Shown here: positions 44,843 through 53,846 of the stretch, piece by piece
Position numbering within the stretch: position 1 is the stretch's first letter
How the letters are laid out: each line of letters opens with the position of its first letter
NCBI RefSeq assembly: GCF_042684665.1
Contig: NZ_JBHULY010000026.1
Span: forward strand, 62,001 to 126,000
Source: Jejuia rubra
Lineage (GTDB): Bacteria > Bacteroidota > Bacteroidia > Flavobacteriales > Flavobacteriaceae
Length of the DNA stretch: 64,000 bases
Direction: 5' to 3'
Notes under the pieces: model-generated
Databases searched by the model: none
What the model was told of the DNA's origin: nothing
The model's input: only the letters and a program-made list of their open reading frames with translations
Made by a program: the position numbers and the translations under genes

Positions 44843-45391
44843 ATGAAAAAAACCCTGCTTTTATTGCTTCTAATAGTTGGTTTTTCAAATTGCAAGTCCT
44901 CAAAACGGCCTAAGGTAGTCACCAAAAAATCTAAAGTTGAAAAGCAGGAGTCAGCTATTTCAACCAAAACCTTTGACGGCGATAAAAAAGAAGAAAAAAC
45001 AGTTTCCAAATCCTCCCAAATTATTGATTATTCCAAACAGTTTTTGGGGGTTCGTTATAAATGGGGAGGCACGACAACCTCAGGAATGGACTGTTCAGGT
45101 TTGGTTCATGAATCCTTTAAGGCCCATCAAATTTATCTGCCGAGGATTTCTCGTGACATGGCCAAAAAGGGAAAATCAATCAGACTAAAAGAAACGCTCA
45201 AAGGCGATTTACTGTTTTTTAAAACGGGAAAGTCCAGACGCAATGCCATTAATCATGTTGGCTTGGTGGTGAACATTCGAGACAATGCCATTTATTTTAT
45301 ACACGCCACCACGAAAAAAGGGGTCATTATTTCTTCTTTAAATGAAGATTATTGGAAATCGGCTTTCACAGAAGTGAGACGGGTATTATAA
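44843..45391 (+). CDS. NlpC/P60 family lipoprotein (C40 peptidase)
   Basis: 182 residues. A lipobox-like end at Cys17 (FSNC) indicates a lipoprotein, followed by a charged linker (about 20-55). The C40 domain (about 57-182) has the catalytic Cys in GMDCSGLVHESF (near 91) and the His in INHVGLVV (near 138). Such enzymes cut the D-Glu-mDAP bond in peptidoglycan stem peptides. It could turn over the wall locally; a specific partner is not evident. Stop is followed by a hairpin repeat that may end the lpxB transcript. Confidence 0.93.
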   Translation: MKKTLLLLLLIVGFSNCKSSKRPKVVTKKSKVEKQESAISTKTFDGDKKEEKTVSKSSQIIDYSKQFLGVRYKWGGTTTSGMDCSGLVHESFKAHQIYLPRISRDMAKKGKSIRLKETLKGDLLFFKTGKSRRNAINHVGLVVNIRDNAIYFIHATTKKGVIISSLNEDYWKSAFTEVRRVL

Positions 45392-45417
45392 AAGCAGACA
45401 AAAAAAAGAAAAAGGTT

Positions 45418-45464
45418 CCTCCCCTTTTTTCAAGGGGAGGTGCCGATAGGCGGAGGGGTTTTTT
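45418..45464. repeat. CCTCCCC-hairpin dispersed repeat between NlpC/P60 gene and comEC
   Basis: CCTCCCCTT (45418-45426) pairs with AAGGGGAGG (45432-45440), followed by TGCCGATAGGCGGAGGGG and a T-run to 45464. The hairpin plus G-rich arm plan is shared with the copies in murD and around the GHMP kinase stop. The T-run means it may act as terminator for the upstream gene. Confidence 0.8.
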
Positions 45465-45503
45465 AGCCACTACAAATTACAATTTTTAGTAACTTACTCC
45501 CTA

Positions 45504-47543
45504 ATGAAACTACTCAGTTTTACCATTATTAAACTAACCATTTGCCTTGTTGTTGGCATTCTAATTGGGTACTTTCTCGGTATTGAATTATACCTCTCAA
45601 TTGGTATTGTCTCCGTTTTTCTCGCGCTTTTATTGGTACTATATTTCATTGCAAAGAAAAGGTTTACCAAAACCATATGGTTTGGATTGGCCACATATCT
45701 ATCGATGATTTCCATTGGAATTCTGACCGTAAACCTTCATGACGAAACCAATTTTGACCACCATTATTCTCACCATGTTGACCTTTCAAAAGACAGTTTA
45801 CACACGATTTCATTCAGAATACGTGAAGTTTTGAAACCTGGCTTTTATCACAATAAATATGTGGTTGATGTATTAAAACTAAACGACCAAGAAGTCACCG
45901 GAAAAACGCTTTTGAACATTGAAAAAGACAGCACAAATTCGACTTTAAAAGTGGATGATATTTTCCTCGTTAAAACTCAATTTAAAAGCATCAATCCTCC
46001 CTTAAACCCTGGGCAATTTGATTATAGAAACTACTTGAAAAAAAAATATATCTACCATCAAATTGTCGTCGATGAGGATTTCCTTTTGAAAGCGGATTCA
46101 AAACAAATAACAATTCTCGGCATTGCAAACAGCATCAGGGATTTCATCAATTTAAAGCTAAAACAATATAATTTTGAACCGGATGAACTTGCCATCATCA
46201 ACGCACTATTTTTAGGACAGCGGCAGGACATTAGTGCAGAAGTCTATTCGAATTATATCGATGCTGGTGCAGTCCATATTTTGGCGGTTTCCGGACTGCA
46301 CGTTGGGATTATCCTTTTGATTTTAAGTTGGTTGCTCAAGCCTTTGGAACGCTTAAAACGTGGCAAGCTTTTTAAGGCCTCTCTTTTGGTGTTTTTGCTG
46401 TGGTGTTTTGCAATTATTGCAGGTTTGTCCCCATCGGTTACTCGGGCAGTGACCATGTTTAGCGTGGTGGCCATTGGCATGAATTTGAATCGACCTGCAA
46501 ATACCTATAACACGCTGGCCATTTCAATGTTTATCATCCTACTTTTTAAACCGCTATTTATTTTTGAAGTCGGTTTTCAACTAAGTTATCTGGCAGTATT
46601 TTCCATTGTAACCATCGACCCGATATTGTACCGACTTTGGCGACCCAAAAATTGGATTTTAGATTTATATTGGCATACCCTGACCGTAACGCTTGCCGCC
46701 CAATTGGGGATTATTCCTGTTAGCCTATATTATTTCCACCAATTTCCGGGGGTATTTTTTGTATCCAATTTGGTGATTATTCCGCTATTAGGCCTCATAC
46801 TTGGATGTGGCATTTTGGTGATATTCTTAGCTACCATTAATGCCTTACCGAACCTTTTGGCTTCAACATTTGGGCAAATTATTGGATGGATGAATAATTT
46901 CATTGGATGGGTGGCACAACAGGATACTTTTTTGTTTCAGGACATTCCGTTTAGCCTTTTATATGTCATTATGGCCTATGCTATTTTTATAGCCTTCTTT
47001 AAATGGGTTTTTAGAAAGAACTATGCTAACCTTCGTTTATTTTTGGTAGTCGTGATTCTTGCCCAGTGCGCATTTATCTATTTGAACCTTTCAAAACCAG
47101 ACAACGCATTCATTGTTTTTCATAAAAGCAGAAACAGCTTAATTGGAAAAGTTAACGAACATAAAATCAAAGTTGACCATGATATGGATAGCCTCACTTG
47201 GTCAAAAAACAACACTATTACCAACTATCGGGTTGCGAACCAAATTAAAACGGTTGAAACAGATGGGTTAAAGGATTTTTACAATTTGAACAATCAAAAA
47301 CTACTGGTGGTGGACAGCTTAGGGATTTATAATTTAAAATCAATGCAACCGGATTATGTATTGTTACGCCAATCTCCGAGAATCAATTTAAATCGTTTGA
47401 TTGATTCAATACAACCCAAGCAGATCATTGCCGATGGCAGCAATTATAAATCTTATGCCGAGCGCTGGAAAGCGATTTGCAAAATGAAAAAACTCCCGTT
47501 TCACTATACTTTGGAAAAGGGAGCTTATATTATTAATTATTAA
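45504..47543 (+). CDS. comEC: ComEC/Rec2-type DNA uptake channel protein
   Basis: 679 residues. Several N-terminal helices and a soluble OB-like DUF4131 region (about 75-215) precede the competence domain (about 230-510) with HILAVSGLHVGIIL, the ComEC signature, and FIFEVGFQLSYLAVFSI. The C-terminal about 140 residues occupy the place of the metallo-beta-lactamase-like nuclease domain of Gram-positive ComEC, but I see no HxHxDH motif. This shortened form looks usual for flavobacteria. It would carry single-stranded DNA across the inner membrane. Confidence 0.92.
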   Translation: MKLLSFTIIKLTICLVVGILIGYFLGIELYLSIGIVSVFLALLLVLYFIAKKRFTKTIWFGLATYLSMISIGILTVNLHDETNFDHHYSHHVDLSKDSLHTISFRIREVLKPGFYHNKYVVDVLKLNDQEVTGKTLLNIEKDSTNSTLKVDDIFLVKTQFKSINPPLNPGQFDYRNYLKKKYIYHQIVVDEDFLLKADSKQITILGIANSIRDFINLKLKQYNFEPDELAIINALFLGQRQDISAEVYSNYIDAGAVHILAVSGLHVGIILLILSWLLKPLERLKRGKLFKASLLVFLLWCFAIIAGLSPSVTRAVTMFSVVAIGMNLNRPANTYNTLAISMFIILLFKPLFIFEVGFQLSYLAVFSIVTIDPILYRLWRPKNWILDLYWHTLTVTLAAQLGIIPVSLYYFHQFPGVFFVSNLVIIPLLGLILGCGILVIFLATINALPNLLASTFGQIIGWMNNFIGWVAQQDTFLFQDIPFSLLYVIMAYAIFIAFFKWVFRKNYANLRLFLVVVILAQCAFIYLNLSKPDNAFIVFHKSRNSLIGKVNEHKIKVDHDMDSLTWSKNNTITNYRVANQIKTVETDGLKDFYNLNNQKLLVVDSLGIYNLKSMQPDYVLLRQSPRINLNRLIDSIQPKQIIADGSNYKSYAERWKAICKMKKLPFHYTLEKGAYIINY

Positions 47544-47552
47544 TGCTTTGTT

Positions 47553-48101
47553 CTATCCCTTAAACTCGGGTTTAAACGCCTTATAATATTCATTGAATTT
47601 TTCTTGAGTATCCATTTCCTTGTGGTCGTCGTTTTTAAACAACTTTAGGTATAGCTCCAATTGCGTAGGTTTTTGATAACCTCGTATCGGCGCAAGCACA
47701 TCGGCCTTTTCATCAAAAAACACAATAGTTGGGTAAGCATTGACTTGTAGATATCTCGACAATTGATGCGCACTGTTTCTAGTATTCGCCCTTGCCGGAT
47801 TGTAATTAGGGTTTGAATAGGTTTTACCTTTATAAGTCACCACATCTTCCCCTTCGGCATTAAACTTTACGGCGTAGTAGTGCTTATTCACATAATCAAC
47901 TACATCCGGATTGTGAAAGGTATTTTTATCCAACATTTTACACGGGCCACACCATTTGGTGTAGACGTCCATCATTATTTTTTTGGGACTCTTTTTTTGA
48001 AGCTCCAAAGCCTCGTCAAAGGTCACCCAATTTATCTTTTGCGCAACCCCATTGTAGGTAGCAAATAGGGCTACTACCATTATAATTACTAATTTCTTCA
48101 T
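47553..48101 (-). CDS. Secreted thioredoxin-fold protein
   Basis: I take the ATG at 48101 because MKKLVIIMVVALFATYNGVAQ is a good signal peptide; an upstream in-frame start at 48161 would place 20 unrelated residues before it. The mature protein (about 160 residues) has the active site KWCGPCKMLDKNTF and the cis-proline segment NAYPTIVFFD. It belongs with DUF255-like/SoxW-type periplasmic thiol oxidoreductases; the redox partner is unknown. It is separated from the POT gene upstream by a terminator. Confidence 0.9.
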   Translation of the reverse strand: MKKLVIIMVVALFATYNGVAQKINWVTFDEALELQKKSPKKIMMDVYTKWCGPCKMLDKNTFHNPDVVDYVNKHYYAVKFNAEGEDVVTYKGKTYSNPNYNPARANTRNSAHQLSRYLQVNAYPTIVFFDEKADVLAPIRGYQKPTQLELYLKLFKNDDHKEMDTQEKFNEYYKAFKPEFKG

Positions 48102-48138
48102 AACTCGATTTGTTGCAAATGTTGTGCCCAACTTACAA

Positions 48139-48164
48139 AAAATGCACCTAAGTCGGTGCATTTT
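48139..48164 (-). terminator. Terminator of the DPP IV-POT operon
   Basis: AAAATGCACC (48139-48148) pairs with GGTGCATTTT (48155-48164), a perfect 10-bp stem with a 6-base loop. On the minus strand it is followed by further T residues (TTTTTTG), making a standard intrinsic terminator 25 bp past the stop of the first POT gene. Confidence 0.8.
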
Positions 48165-48188
48165 CGTTGATTTTTAACGTTTTTTCGA

Positions 48189-49955
48189 TTAACGAACGCC
48201 GTGCATTAGCTTTTTCAACAGCGGATGTAACAACAACGAAATCACCCCGATACCTATCGGAATGAAGGTGAAAATCAAAAAGAAGGTAGATAATCCATGT
48301 TCATTTGTAATTTTTTCAATATCGCCACCAACATAATGCGCCAGCTTATTTCCGATAGCAATCGCCAAATAATACACACCGAACATAAACGCAATCATTC
48401 TCGGCGGAATCAGCTTACTTAAATATGACAGCCCCATAGGCGATAAGCATAATTCGCCAAGGGTATGGAATAAATAAGCTAGTACAAGCCAAGCCATGCT
48501 CAAACTTGCAGTCTGTGCTCCTGCCGGAACATCTTTGGCTCCGAAAGCCAAGAATCCAAATCCTATACCCAATAGGAATAATCCCAAGAAATACTTAACC
48601 GATGCAGGTGGATTGTATTTGCTGTCCCACCATTTGGTAAATAGTGGAGCAAACATGATGATAAATAACGAATTCAAAATAGCGAACCAAGTTACGGGCA
48701 CTTCTGTTTCGGTGGATTGAAACTCAATGTAGAGCTTATAAATTACAATGGCCCAAACAATTACAAAACTAGATCCGAGAATCAAATTTGAAAGCCCGAT
48801 TCTATTGAATGTCTTTCTGAACAAGCTCAATAACACAAAAGTGATAATACCCAAAGGCACTACAGTTACAATCAAATCAACGATTTTAAATGTCGTCGCC
48901 GCTCCTCCCTCTAAAACCCGATTCGTATAATCACGCGTATAAATTGGCAATGACCCCGCCGCCTGCTCGAAAGCGGCCCAGAAAAATATTGTAAACAAAC
49001 AGAAAATGGCAAAGGCTATCATTTTATCCCTTTCAATAGCAACATATCTTGGCATTCTGATAATCAACAATAAAATAAAAGTAATAGCCGCCAGAAGTGC
49101 AAAGAACAGCGAATCCGTCATTCCCGCTACAGTAAAATTGAAGGTCTGGATGTTTCCAATTTTACTTAAAGGGTCATTGATGATAAAAATTAGTGCAGAG
49201 ATGGTAAAAATACCAATCAAAAGATAATCAATTGGAATAAAATGATTCAACTTGATTGATGCTTCATTTCGATGGACATTTGATTCTGCTCCCTCTTCCG
49301 ATTTAGACTTAACGGGCTTATCCCCAATAGATCCAAATAATGGTTGCGCAAAATAAAACTGCAACATGCCCAAAAGCATAAAAATCCCAGCCAATCCAAA
49401 CCCATAACTCCATCCGATTTTCTCACCTACCCATCCGCAGAGCATAATTCCGATAAACGCTCCCGCGTTAACGCCCATGTAAAATATATTATAGGCGCCA
49501 TCCTTTTTTTCATCGTGGCCCTCATACATTTTTGAAATAATCGAAGTCATATTGGGCTTAAAAAACCCATTACCTAAAATCAAAAAGGCAATACCAATAT
49601 ATAGAAAAGTAGGAGTTTCAACAGCCATAGCGGCGTGCCCCAAAGTCATTAGCAAAGCCCCAATCACAACAGCCCTTTTGTAGCCAATTTTATTGTCGGC
49701 GAGCCATCCTCCCATTAAAGGCGTTAGGTAAACCAGCATGGCATAAGTGCCTAAAAGCGATAAAGCAGCGGAAGACGTCCATTCCCAACCCGGATTTTCA
49801 TCTGTAAGTAAGCCTGTTAAAAATATCACCAAAATGGCACGCATCCCGTAATAGGAAAAACGTTCCCACATTTCGGTAAAAAACAGCACGAAAAGGCCTG
49901 CTGGGTGTCCTAGAACTTTATCTTTAAAAAATTGGTCGTTTGCGTTGTTATCCAT
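48189..49955 (-). CDS. POT-family proton-dependent oligopeptide transporter, long form
   Basis: 588 residues. The PTR2/POT signature FFTEMWERFSYYGMRAILVIFL lies at about 25-46, containing the ExxERFxYY proton/peptide motif. GNGFFKPNMTSIISKMYE near 130 and FHTLGELCLSPMGLSYLSK near 495 complete the family pattern. About 14 helices with a longer central region than its neighbour. It should import di- and tripeptides with protons. Last gene of the DPP IV operon, 10 bp after the second POT gene. Confidence 0.95.
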   Translation of the reverse strand: MDNNANDQFFKDKVLGHPAGLFVLFFTEMWERFSYYGMRAILVIFLTGLLTDENPGWEWTSSAALSLLGTYAMLVYLTPLMGGWLADNKIGYKRAVVIGALLMTLGHAAMAVETPTFLYIGIAFLILGNGFFKPNMTSIISKMYEGHDEKKDGAYNIFYMGVNAGAFIGIMLCGWVGEKIGWSYGFGLAGIFMLLGMLQFYFAQPLFGSIGDKPVKSKSEEGAESNVHRNEASIKLNHFIPIDYLLIGIFTISALIFIINDPLSKIGNIQTFNFTVAGMTDSLFFALLAAITFILLLIIRMPRYVAIERDKMIAFAIFCLFTIFFWAAFEQAAGSLPIYTRDYTNRVLEGGAATTFKIVDLIVTVVPLGIITFVLLSLFRKTFNRIGLSNLILGSSFVIVWAIVIYKLYIEFQSTETEVPVTWFAILNSLFIIMFAPLFTKWWDSKYNPPASVKYFLGLFLLGIGFGFLAFGAKDVPAGAQTASLSMAWLVLAYLFHTLGELCLSPMGLSYLSKLIPPRMIAFMFGVYYLAIAIGNKLAHYVGGDIEKITNEHGLSTFFLIFTFIPIGIGVISLLLHPLLKKLMHGVR

Positions 49956-49965
49956 GATTTATAGT

Positions 49966-51354
49966 TTAATTATCCGCTAATTCAAAGCCTTCTGCTTCAT
50001 CATATTTCATTTCGCCCTCTTCATCTTCAACACCATGCGTAAGCGCTTCCAATTTATTTCTAACTAAAAGTACCAGTCCACCAAGCACCACACAGAATAT
50101 GGCAATCCCCGTAAAGATAGTGTACTCACCAAGACTTTCGGACCACTCGCCCAACAACCCTGCTAGTTTGCTGCCAAACCCAGTCATCGCAAAATAAACA
50201 CCCATCATAATTGAAGCATATTTCATCGGGGATAATTTTGTAATAAAGGATAATGCCACCGGAGAAAGACATAATTCACCAACGGTATGAAATAAATAGG
50301 CCAACACCAACCAATACATTGCAGAAGAACCAGTTGCCTCATATTGCGCTGTTGCAGCTGTCATAAAAAAGAAACCAGTACCCATAATGATTAGGCCAAC
50401 AATCATTTTAAACAGTGAGGTTGCCACTTTTCCTTTTAATTTTCGTTTCGCCCAAAATAAGGCTACTGAAGTTCCCAAAAAGATAATGAACATGGCATTT
50501 AAGGATTGAAACCAAGTAGCTGGCACTTGCCAACCAAACAGCATTCTGTTGGTTTTTTCCATGGTATATATATTCATCAACCCTCCAGCTTGTTCAAACG
50601 ACCCCCAAAACACGATAACCAACACAAAAGAAATGAGTAAAACCACTACCCTATCTTTTTCCACTTTAGTCAATGGCTTCTTCATCAATGCTTTTTCTTC
50701 TTCATTTTGTGAAGCGCCTAAAAAGTTCCCAACATGCTTTAAATGTTTTTGACCGAGGACATACTGCAAAATACCAAAAAACATGCCTACTCCAGCTAAA
50801 CCAAATCCATAGTGCCAGCCATAAACTTCACCAACATATCCGACAATTAAACTGGACAAAAATGCGCCCACATTGATACCAATATAAAATATAGTAAAAC
50901 CTTTATCACGCCTTATATCGCCTTGTTTATAAAGCCCCCCTACCATGGTAGAAATATTAGGCTTTAACATACCTACTCCGCAAACAATCAGTACCAATCC
51001 AGTATAAAACGCCCACATTTCCTCAACAGCCAAAATACTATGCCCTAAAAGCAACAACACACCTCCAACGAGTACAGACTTCTTTTGACCTAATAACTTA
51101 TCTGCAATTATCCCTCCAGGAATCGACATTACGTAAACCATCATGGTGTACCATCCATATAAAGCCAAGGCATCACCATTAGTCCATCCCAATCCAGCAT
51201 TTTCAGCATTGGTTTGTGCTACCAGGTATAACACCAAAATGGCACGCATGCCATAGTAGGAAAACCGTTCCCACATCTCTGTAAAGAACAGTACGTACAG
51301 CCCTACCGGATGCCCAAATAATTCCTTTTGTTTTGCAATTGTTGAAGTTGCCAT
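49966..51354 (-). CDS. POT-family proton-dependent oligopeptide transporter, short form
   Basis: 462 residues, about 12 helices. The signature VLFFTEMWERFSYYGMRAIL (about 21-40) and FHTVGELCLSPVALSFITK (near 365) match its neighbour, but it lacks the extra central helices. Tandem POT genes of two lengths next to a dipeptidyl peptidase suggest different peptide preferences. It starts 21 bp after the peptidase stop. Confidence 0.95.
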   Translation of the reverse strand: MATSTIAKQKELFGHPVGLYVLFFTEMWERFSYYGMRAILVLYLVAQTNAENAGLGWTNGDALALYGWYTMMVYVMSIPGGIIADKLLGQKKSVLVGGVLLLLGHSILAVEEMWAFYTGLVLIVCGVGMLKPNISTMVGGLYKQGDIRRDKGFTIFYIGINVGAFLSSLIVGYVGEVYGWHYGFGLAGVGMFFGILQYVLGQKHLKHVGNFLGASQNEEEKALMKKPLTKVEKDRVVVLLISFVLVIVFWGSFEQAGGLMNIYTMEKTNRMLFGWQVPATWFQSLNAMFIIFLGTSVALFWAKRKLKGKVATSLFKMIVGLIIMGTGFFFMTAATAQYEATGSSAMYWLVLAYLFHTVGELCLSPVALSFITKLSPMKYASIMMGVYFAMTGFGSKLAGLLGEWSESLGEYTIFTGIAIFCVVLGGLVLLVRNKLEALTHGVEDEEGEMKYDEAEGFELADN

Positions 51355-51375
51355 AAAAATATGATGATTAGTGAG

Positions 51376-53610
51376 TTATCCTTTTAGTTTTGATTCCACC
51401 TTTCTGTCCTCTTTTTGAAGCTGGTTTAGTTTATCACCTAGGGTTTTATCTAAAAAATTAGTCATTTTTCGATATAGGTGCAACCTCGTATTACCTCCAT
51501 AAATACCATGGTTTTTATCAGGGTATATAGCCCACTCAAACTGTTTATCTGCCTGAATAAGGGCTTCTACCATGCGCATGGTATGTTGTACATGTACATT
51601 ATCATCTCCAGAGCCATGAATCAACAAATAATCTCCCTTTAGCAATTCTGGGTAATTGAAAGGTGAATTATCGTCATATCCGTCGGGGTTTTCTTGGGGA
51701 GTACGCATAAACCGTTCGGTATAAATTGTATCATAAAAACGCCAACTTGTAACTGGTGCTACTGCAATAGCCATTTTAAAAACGTCATTGCCTTTCAACA
51801 GGCAGTTAGTTGACATGTGTCCGCCATAACTCCAACCCCAAATACCTATCCTATCCGCATCAATAAAAGGTAACGCCCCTAATTTTTTGCCCGCACTTAT
51901 TTGGTCTTCCGTTTCATACTTCACCAAATTTAAATAGGTAACTTTTTTAAACTCTGCCCCTTTAAATCCGGTACCTCTTCCATCTACGCAGGCTATAACA
52001 TATCCTTTTTGCGCCAAATACTGAAACCAGTAGTCGTTATAGCTGAACCAAGAATTCGAAACTTGTTGCGAACCGGGGCCTGAGTATTGAAACATCAATA
52101 AGGGATAAACTTTAGAGGGGTCAAAATCCACAGGCTTAATCATCCACATATTCAGGTCATTGCCATTAACATTAATGGTGCTAAATTCCTTTTTGGAGGT
52201 ACCGTATTCTGAAAGTTTTTCAACTAATACATCATTATCCAAAATAGGCTTGATCAAATTTCCTGAGGATGCACTGTTCAATGTATATTCCGTTGGAGTT
52301 GAGGCACTGGAATAGGTATTAATAAAATATGTAAAGTCAGCACTAAAATCAGCACTGTTGGTGCCCTCACTTTTAGAGAGCCTTTTTTTATTGCGCCCAT
52401 TTAATTTGACACTGTAAACATCCCTATTTATAGAGCCGTTCTCCGTGGATTGATAAAACACCGTATTGTTATCTTCATCATAACCGTAATATTCGGTGAC
52501 TTCCCAATTGCCTTTAGTCACTTGGTTGATCAAATCCCCTTTTTTAGAATAATGGTAAATGTGATTAAAACCGTCCTTCTCGCTCGTCCATAAAAAACTA
52601 CTGTCATTTAAAAACGTCAAATTATCTGTGATATCGATATAGGCTTTATCGGTTTCCGAAAGCACCAGAGTAGATGTGTTCTTTGCGGTATCCAAGAACC
52701 ATAGATCCAATTCATTTTGGTGACGATTCATGTACTGCGCACTCAGTATATCGGAACGGTTTGTCCATTTTATTCTAGGAATATAAAAATCCTGACACGC
52801 CTTAACCACCTTTATATCTGTCAATTGGTCTTCTTTCAAATCATAAAGATGAAGGGAAACTTTTGAATTTTTTTCTCCTGCTTTGGGATACTTAAACACC
52901 TGCTGCTGGGGATACAACTCCTTGCCATAAATGTCCATAGAAAACTCTGGCACATCGGTTTCGTCAAACCTAATAAATGCAATTTTATCACCATCAGAAT
53001 TCCAATGGAACATCCGTACCACAGCAAATTCCTCCTCGTACACCCAATCCGAAATACCATTGATTATTTTGTTCTTTTCGCCATCAAAGGTGAATTGCTT
53101 TAGCTCTCCCGAAATTAAATCTTTAATGTACAAATTGTTATTTAGCTCAAAGGCGATTTTCGTACCATCCGGTGAAAATGTAGGTTCCTGTATTTTTTCG
53201 TCCGAGACTTTTTGGACTGTTTTCGTACTGAGGTCATAAACATAATACACCCCTCTTGAGGAATGCCTATAAATTTGTTCTTCCTCAGTAGCCAAAAGCA
53301 ATTTGGACTCATCTCCACTAAAACTATAATCCGTAAAGTAGTTTATTTCCTGAATATCTTTAGAAGACACAAGTGTTTCTATCTTGCTTAACGTCTTATA
53401 ATCATAGATATCTACCATTGTGGCTGGGATAGTCCTATCAAAATTGAAAACCGAATAATGCTGTCCGTCTTTCATCGAGTGCAACACATCCATACTCTCG
53501 GTTCTAAACGCCCCGCTCCAAATTTCTTCTAGGCTTATTTTTTTTGTTTGGGCGATAAGGGAAAGTGAAATAAAAAGACAAACAAAAAGGGAGAATTTCA
53601 AGTAATTCAT
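51376..53610 (-). CDS. Dipeptidyl peptidase IV (S9B family)
   Basis: 744 residues with a signal peptide (MNYLKFSLFVCLFISLSLIA). The N-terminal beta-propeller (about 40-475) includes the DPP IV substrate-anchoring EEEF (in DWVYEEEFAVVRM). The C-terminal hydrolase domain has the nucleophile in GWSYGGHMS (Ser near 594), the acid in GSGDDNVH, and the His in DKNHGIYGG. It releases X-Pro or X-Ala dipeptides from peptides in the periplasm; the two POT transporters behind it would import the products. Confidence 0.95.
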   Translation of the reverse strand: MNYLKFSLFVCLFISLSLIAQTKKISLEEIWSGAFRTESMDVLHSMKDGQHYSVFNFDRTIPATMVDIYDYKTLSKIETLVSSKDIQEINYFTDYSFSGDESKLLLATEEEQIYRHSSRGVYYVYDLSTKTVQKVSDEKIQEPTFSPDGTKIAFELNNNLYIKDLISGELKQFTFDGEKNKIINGISDWVYEEEFAVVRMFHWNSDGDKIAFIRFDETDVPEFSMDIYGKELYPQQQVFKYPKAGEKNSKVSLHLYDLKEDQLTDIKVVKACQDFYIPRIKWTNRSDILSAQYMNRHQNELDLWFLDTAKNTSTLVLSETDKAYIDITDNLTFLNDSSFLWTSEKDGFNHIYHYSKKGDLINQVTKGNWEVTEYYGYDEDNNTVFYQSTENGSINRDVYSVKLNGRNKKRLSKSEGTNSADFSADFTYFINTYSSASTPTEYTLNSASSGNLIKPILDNDVLVEKLSEYGTSKKEFSTINVNGNDLNMWMIKPVDFDPSKVYPLLMFQYSGPGSQQVSNSWFSYNDYWFQYLAQKGYVIACVDGRGTGFKGAEFKKVTYLNLVKYETEDQISAGKKLGALPFIDADRIGIWGWSYGGHMSTNCLLKGNDVFKMAIAVAPVTSWRFYDTIYTERFMRTPQENPDGYDDNSPFNYPELLKGDYLLIHGSGDDNVHVQHTMRMVEALIQADKQFEWAIYPDKNHGIYGGNTRLHLYRKMTNFLDKTLGDKLNQLQKEDRKVESKLKG

Positions 53611-53822
53611 ACGTGTATCGCTAACTTAATTAAAAGTAGGTTTTAACTTTCACATCTTTCAATTTTAGTAAAATAAAATTACACATTATAGATGTTTAAC
53701 CAAAAAAACTACTTATTTTATAAAGAGTTGTCAAGTTTACTAAAAATTATGTAATTAAACGAAATTATTAACAGATAAATCGCCTCTTTTCCAAAGCCAT
53801 TCCATATTCATATCAAGAGTGG

Positions 53823-53830
53823 TATCTTTG
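53823..53830 (+). promoter_or_regulatory. Possible -7 promoter element of the HMG-CoA reductase gene
   Basis: TATCTTTG matches TAnnTTTG and lies 16 bp before the start codon at 53847, implying a very short leader. No good -33 TTG is seen. The 236-bp gap between DPP IV (minus) and this gene (plus) otherwise shows nothing I can support. Confidence 0.35.
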
Positions 53831-53846
53831 CACTTTAACACAAAGG

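Noticed and set aside
47553..48161. Longer start for the thioredoxin-like protein at 48161
   Set aside because: The extra 20 residues precede a perfect signal peptide and overlap the hairpin terminator of the upstream operon.
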